Of a stretch of DNA of 6,023 bases, positions 5,034 through 6,023 are shown piece by piece (the stretch's first letter is position 1; every line of letters starts with the position of its first letter). This stretch comes from Syntrophomonas sp. UBA5432 (GTDB taxonomy: Bacteria; Bacillota; Syntrophomonadia; Syntrophomonadales; Syntrophomonadaceae): positions 1 through 6,023 of the forward strand of contig DIRQ01000061.1 of NCBI GenBank assembly GCA_002424365.1, read 5' to 3'. Below the pieces are notes generated by a model, which did no database searches, had not been told where the DNA came from, and saw only the letters and a list, made by a program, of their open reading frames with translations. The position numbers and the translations under genes are program-made.

Positions 5034-5815
5034 TTTTTTAAGTCTTCCTCAGGAGGTAGTTCCTCAGGCTTGATACCACGTTCCGCCAGCATGTTACGTA
5101 CACTTGTGTTATTTAAAATGTGCTCACCAGTGATGGCAGGTTCACCATACATATCGTGCTGCTCTACATTATAGTTGGTAATTTCCGTGGCCAGGTTTTT
5201 TGCAGCAATAGTTACTGTCGGAAGAAAATCAGCCAGGGGGTGTTTATCCGGTACCCCAAGACGACTTTTCATTGCCTGAGTGGTATTACCACCGAACAGT
5301 GCGGCATCTCCCTTGGAACGAATCCGTCCGAAACCCTGGTCATCCACCCCACGCTCGTAAATATTTTTAGAAAGCTGTGTTTCAGATTCACGCAATTTCT
5401 GGCGAGCCTGCATTCGCTCCCGTAGGCGAATACGTTCTTCGATTAGTTCCTGTTTACGAGTCTGTACAGCAAAGTATGTCTGAGCGAAAGCAATCTGTTC
5501 CTTACGTGGATCGCCATTCTGGGCAATTAAATAACAAGCATAGCGGGTTAGCATAATATCCTCAATAGGCCGCTCCGCACCGAATCCGATTTTGGCCATT
5601 TTCGTGACGTCACGAAAATGGTCTAGAACGTTAACACCCAGTGTTTCACAGGAAGTTATCGCTTTCTCAATAACTTTTTTAAAATTTTCCCAGCGATCAT
5701 AGCCCAATGCCTCCTGTAACTCACGGGCATACCAAAACTCCACTCCAGAATCACTAACAATATGAACGATTCCTTCAAATTGGCTATGCAACTGTATTAC
5801 TACCTCTTTTTTCAT
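5030..5815 (-). CDS. dinD: DinD-family protein (DNA-damage-inducible protein D), apparent premature stop
   Basis: The zero-frame product is 261 aa. Family features (numbered from the chosen start) are an N-terminal BRO-N-like part with EFWYARELQEALGYDRWENF (26-45), DHFRDVTKMAKIGFGAERP (65-83), and the hallmark LTRYACYLIAQNGDP (89-103) with FAQTYFAVQTRKQE (110-123). Later come RSKGDAALFGG (166-176) and NNTSVRNMLAERGIKPEELP (235-254). E. coli DinD (274 aa) is SOS-induced and can inhibit RecA activities; related BRO-N proteins occur in phages and mobile DNA. I chose the ATG at 5815 because GGAGG lies 7 bases upstream, while the ATG at 5821 is only one base from it. The reading frame ends early at a slippery A-run (see 4947-5033); the full product would be 289 aa. 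No clear Gram-positive LexA box (CGAAC-N4-GTTCG) is seen upstream, so SOS control is not supported here. Confidence 0.88.
   Translation of the reverse strand: MKKEVVIQLHSQFEGIVHIVSDSGVEFWYARELQEALGYDRWENFKKVIEKAITSCETLGVNVLDHFRDVTKMAKIGFGAERPIEDIMLTRYACYLIAQNGDPRKEQIAFAQTYFAVQTRKQELIEERIRLRERMQARQKLRESETQLSKNIYERGVDDQGFGRIRSKGDAALFGGNTTQAMKSRLGVPDKHPLADFLPTVTIAAKNLATEITNYNVEQHDMYGEPAITGEHILNNTSVRNMLAERGIKPEELPPEEDLKN
5596..5621. repeat. 26-bp perfect palindrome inside the DinD coding sequence
   Basis: The half-site CCATTTTCGTGAC is followed at once by its exact reverse complement, with the symmetry axis between 5608 and 5609. In the protein it covers HFRDVTKM of the BRO-N-like part. The flanks break the symmetry immediately. 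A gapless palindrome of this length is unlikely by chance alone in 6 kb. It could be a binding site for a dimeric protein, a hairpin in the message, or a codon-driven coincidence. Confidence 0.7.
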
Positions 5816-5836
5816 GTACATCCCTCCCCATTAAAG

Positions 5837-5867
5837 ATAATGCTCACCCATTACCATTTATGGTCAA
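5837..5867 (-). promoter_or_regulatory. dinD: Possible dinD promoter with embedded inverted repeat
   Basis: The minus strand has TTGACC (5867-5862) and CATTAT (5842-5837), 19 bases apart, a loose sigma-A match. ACCAT-AA-ATGGT (5864-5853) is a small inverted repeat that overlaps the -35 end and could be an operator. Transcription would start near 5830, just before the GGGGAGG ribosome site. Spacing is long, so confidence is low. Confidence 0.3.
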
Positions 5868-6023
5868 ATCTCCGTGTCCCCTTGTTTCCCCGATTGATTT
5901 TTTCTCCGCGGCACGGACGATCTAGTTTCACAGTTAACTCATTTACTCCATCAATTTTACTATTTTTGCTGAATGTTTTCGCATGGAAAAGAAAAAGAGT
6001 GATTATTTCATGGTCTTCGTACC
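5868..6023. other. Right edge, no gene recognised
   Basis: This stretch upstream of dinD has no supported gene. A 27-codon minus-strand frame starting with GTG (near 5933) reads KLDRPCRGEKINRGNKG in part and ends at 5853, but it has no Shine-Dalgarno and no known relatives that I can name. It may be a fragment of a repeat or of a lost gene. Confidence 0.35.

Noticed and set aside
4855..5425. Plus-strand frames opposite the YdcF-like and dinD genes
   Set aside because: They are antisense to conserved coding regions, with no independent support.
5822..6023. SOS (LexA/DinR) box upstream of dinD
   Set aside because: I looked for CGAAC-N4-GTTCG and close variants on both strands and found no acceptable match.
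1..6023. tRNA, rRNA, CRISPR arrays, complete insertion sequences
   Set aside because: No cloverleaf, no regularly spaced repeats and no intact transposase with terminal inverted repeats could be seen.

Overview
The window looks like a chromosomal accessory region of a low-to-moderate GC Gram-positive bacterium, most likely a clostridial (Peptococcaceae-like) Firmicute. The clues are strong GGAG/GGGAG Shine-Dalgarno sequences, GTG and TTG starts, A+T-rich spacers and simple hairpin-plus-T terminators. Every gene I can support is on the minus strand, so the region is read from right to left. The host assignment is inference; no housekeeping marker is present.

Right side (6023 to 4257): a DinD-family gene, whose reading frame breaks at an A AAA AAC heptamer immediately before a TAG. 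The family-like C-terminal tail continues in the -1 frame for 28 more residues. A 26-bp perfect palindrome lies inside its coding sequence. After a small hairpin comes a membrane-anchored YdcF/SanA-like (DUF218) protein. Middle (4256 to 2553): a spacer with twin hairpins, an uncertain Cys-rich micro-ORF and a good intrinsic terminator, then a full-length dGTPase (dgt) with every expected HD-domain residue.

Centre left (2552 to 1600): about 950 bases without an intact gene. It holds what look like gene remnants: a Rpn/PD-(D/E)XK-transposase-like N-terminal fragment, an out-of-frame piece just after it, and on the plus strand the C-terminal end of another gene. This is a typical worn-down accessory junction.

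Left side (1599 to 318): the most interesting part is a compact three-gene operon. It encodes a PARP/ADP-ribosyltransferase-like protein (177 aa), an unrecognised 96-aa protein overlapping it by 8 bases, and a SecB-like chaperone (154 aa) whose ATG directly follows the preceding TAA. A probable terminator closes the unit. Gene order, sizes and families match a toxin-antitoxin-chaperone (TAC) module of the CmdTAC type, the anti-phage system from E. coli in which an ART toxin modifies mRNA, a labile antitoxin blocks it and a SecB-like chaperone protects the antitoxin. I infer that this is a Gram-positive relative of that system. With the nearby dGTPase (a family with known anti-phage members) and the gene debris, the window reads as a small defence-type neighbourhood.
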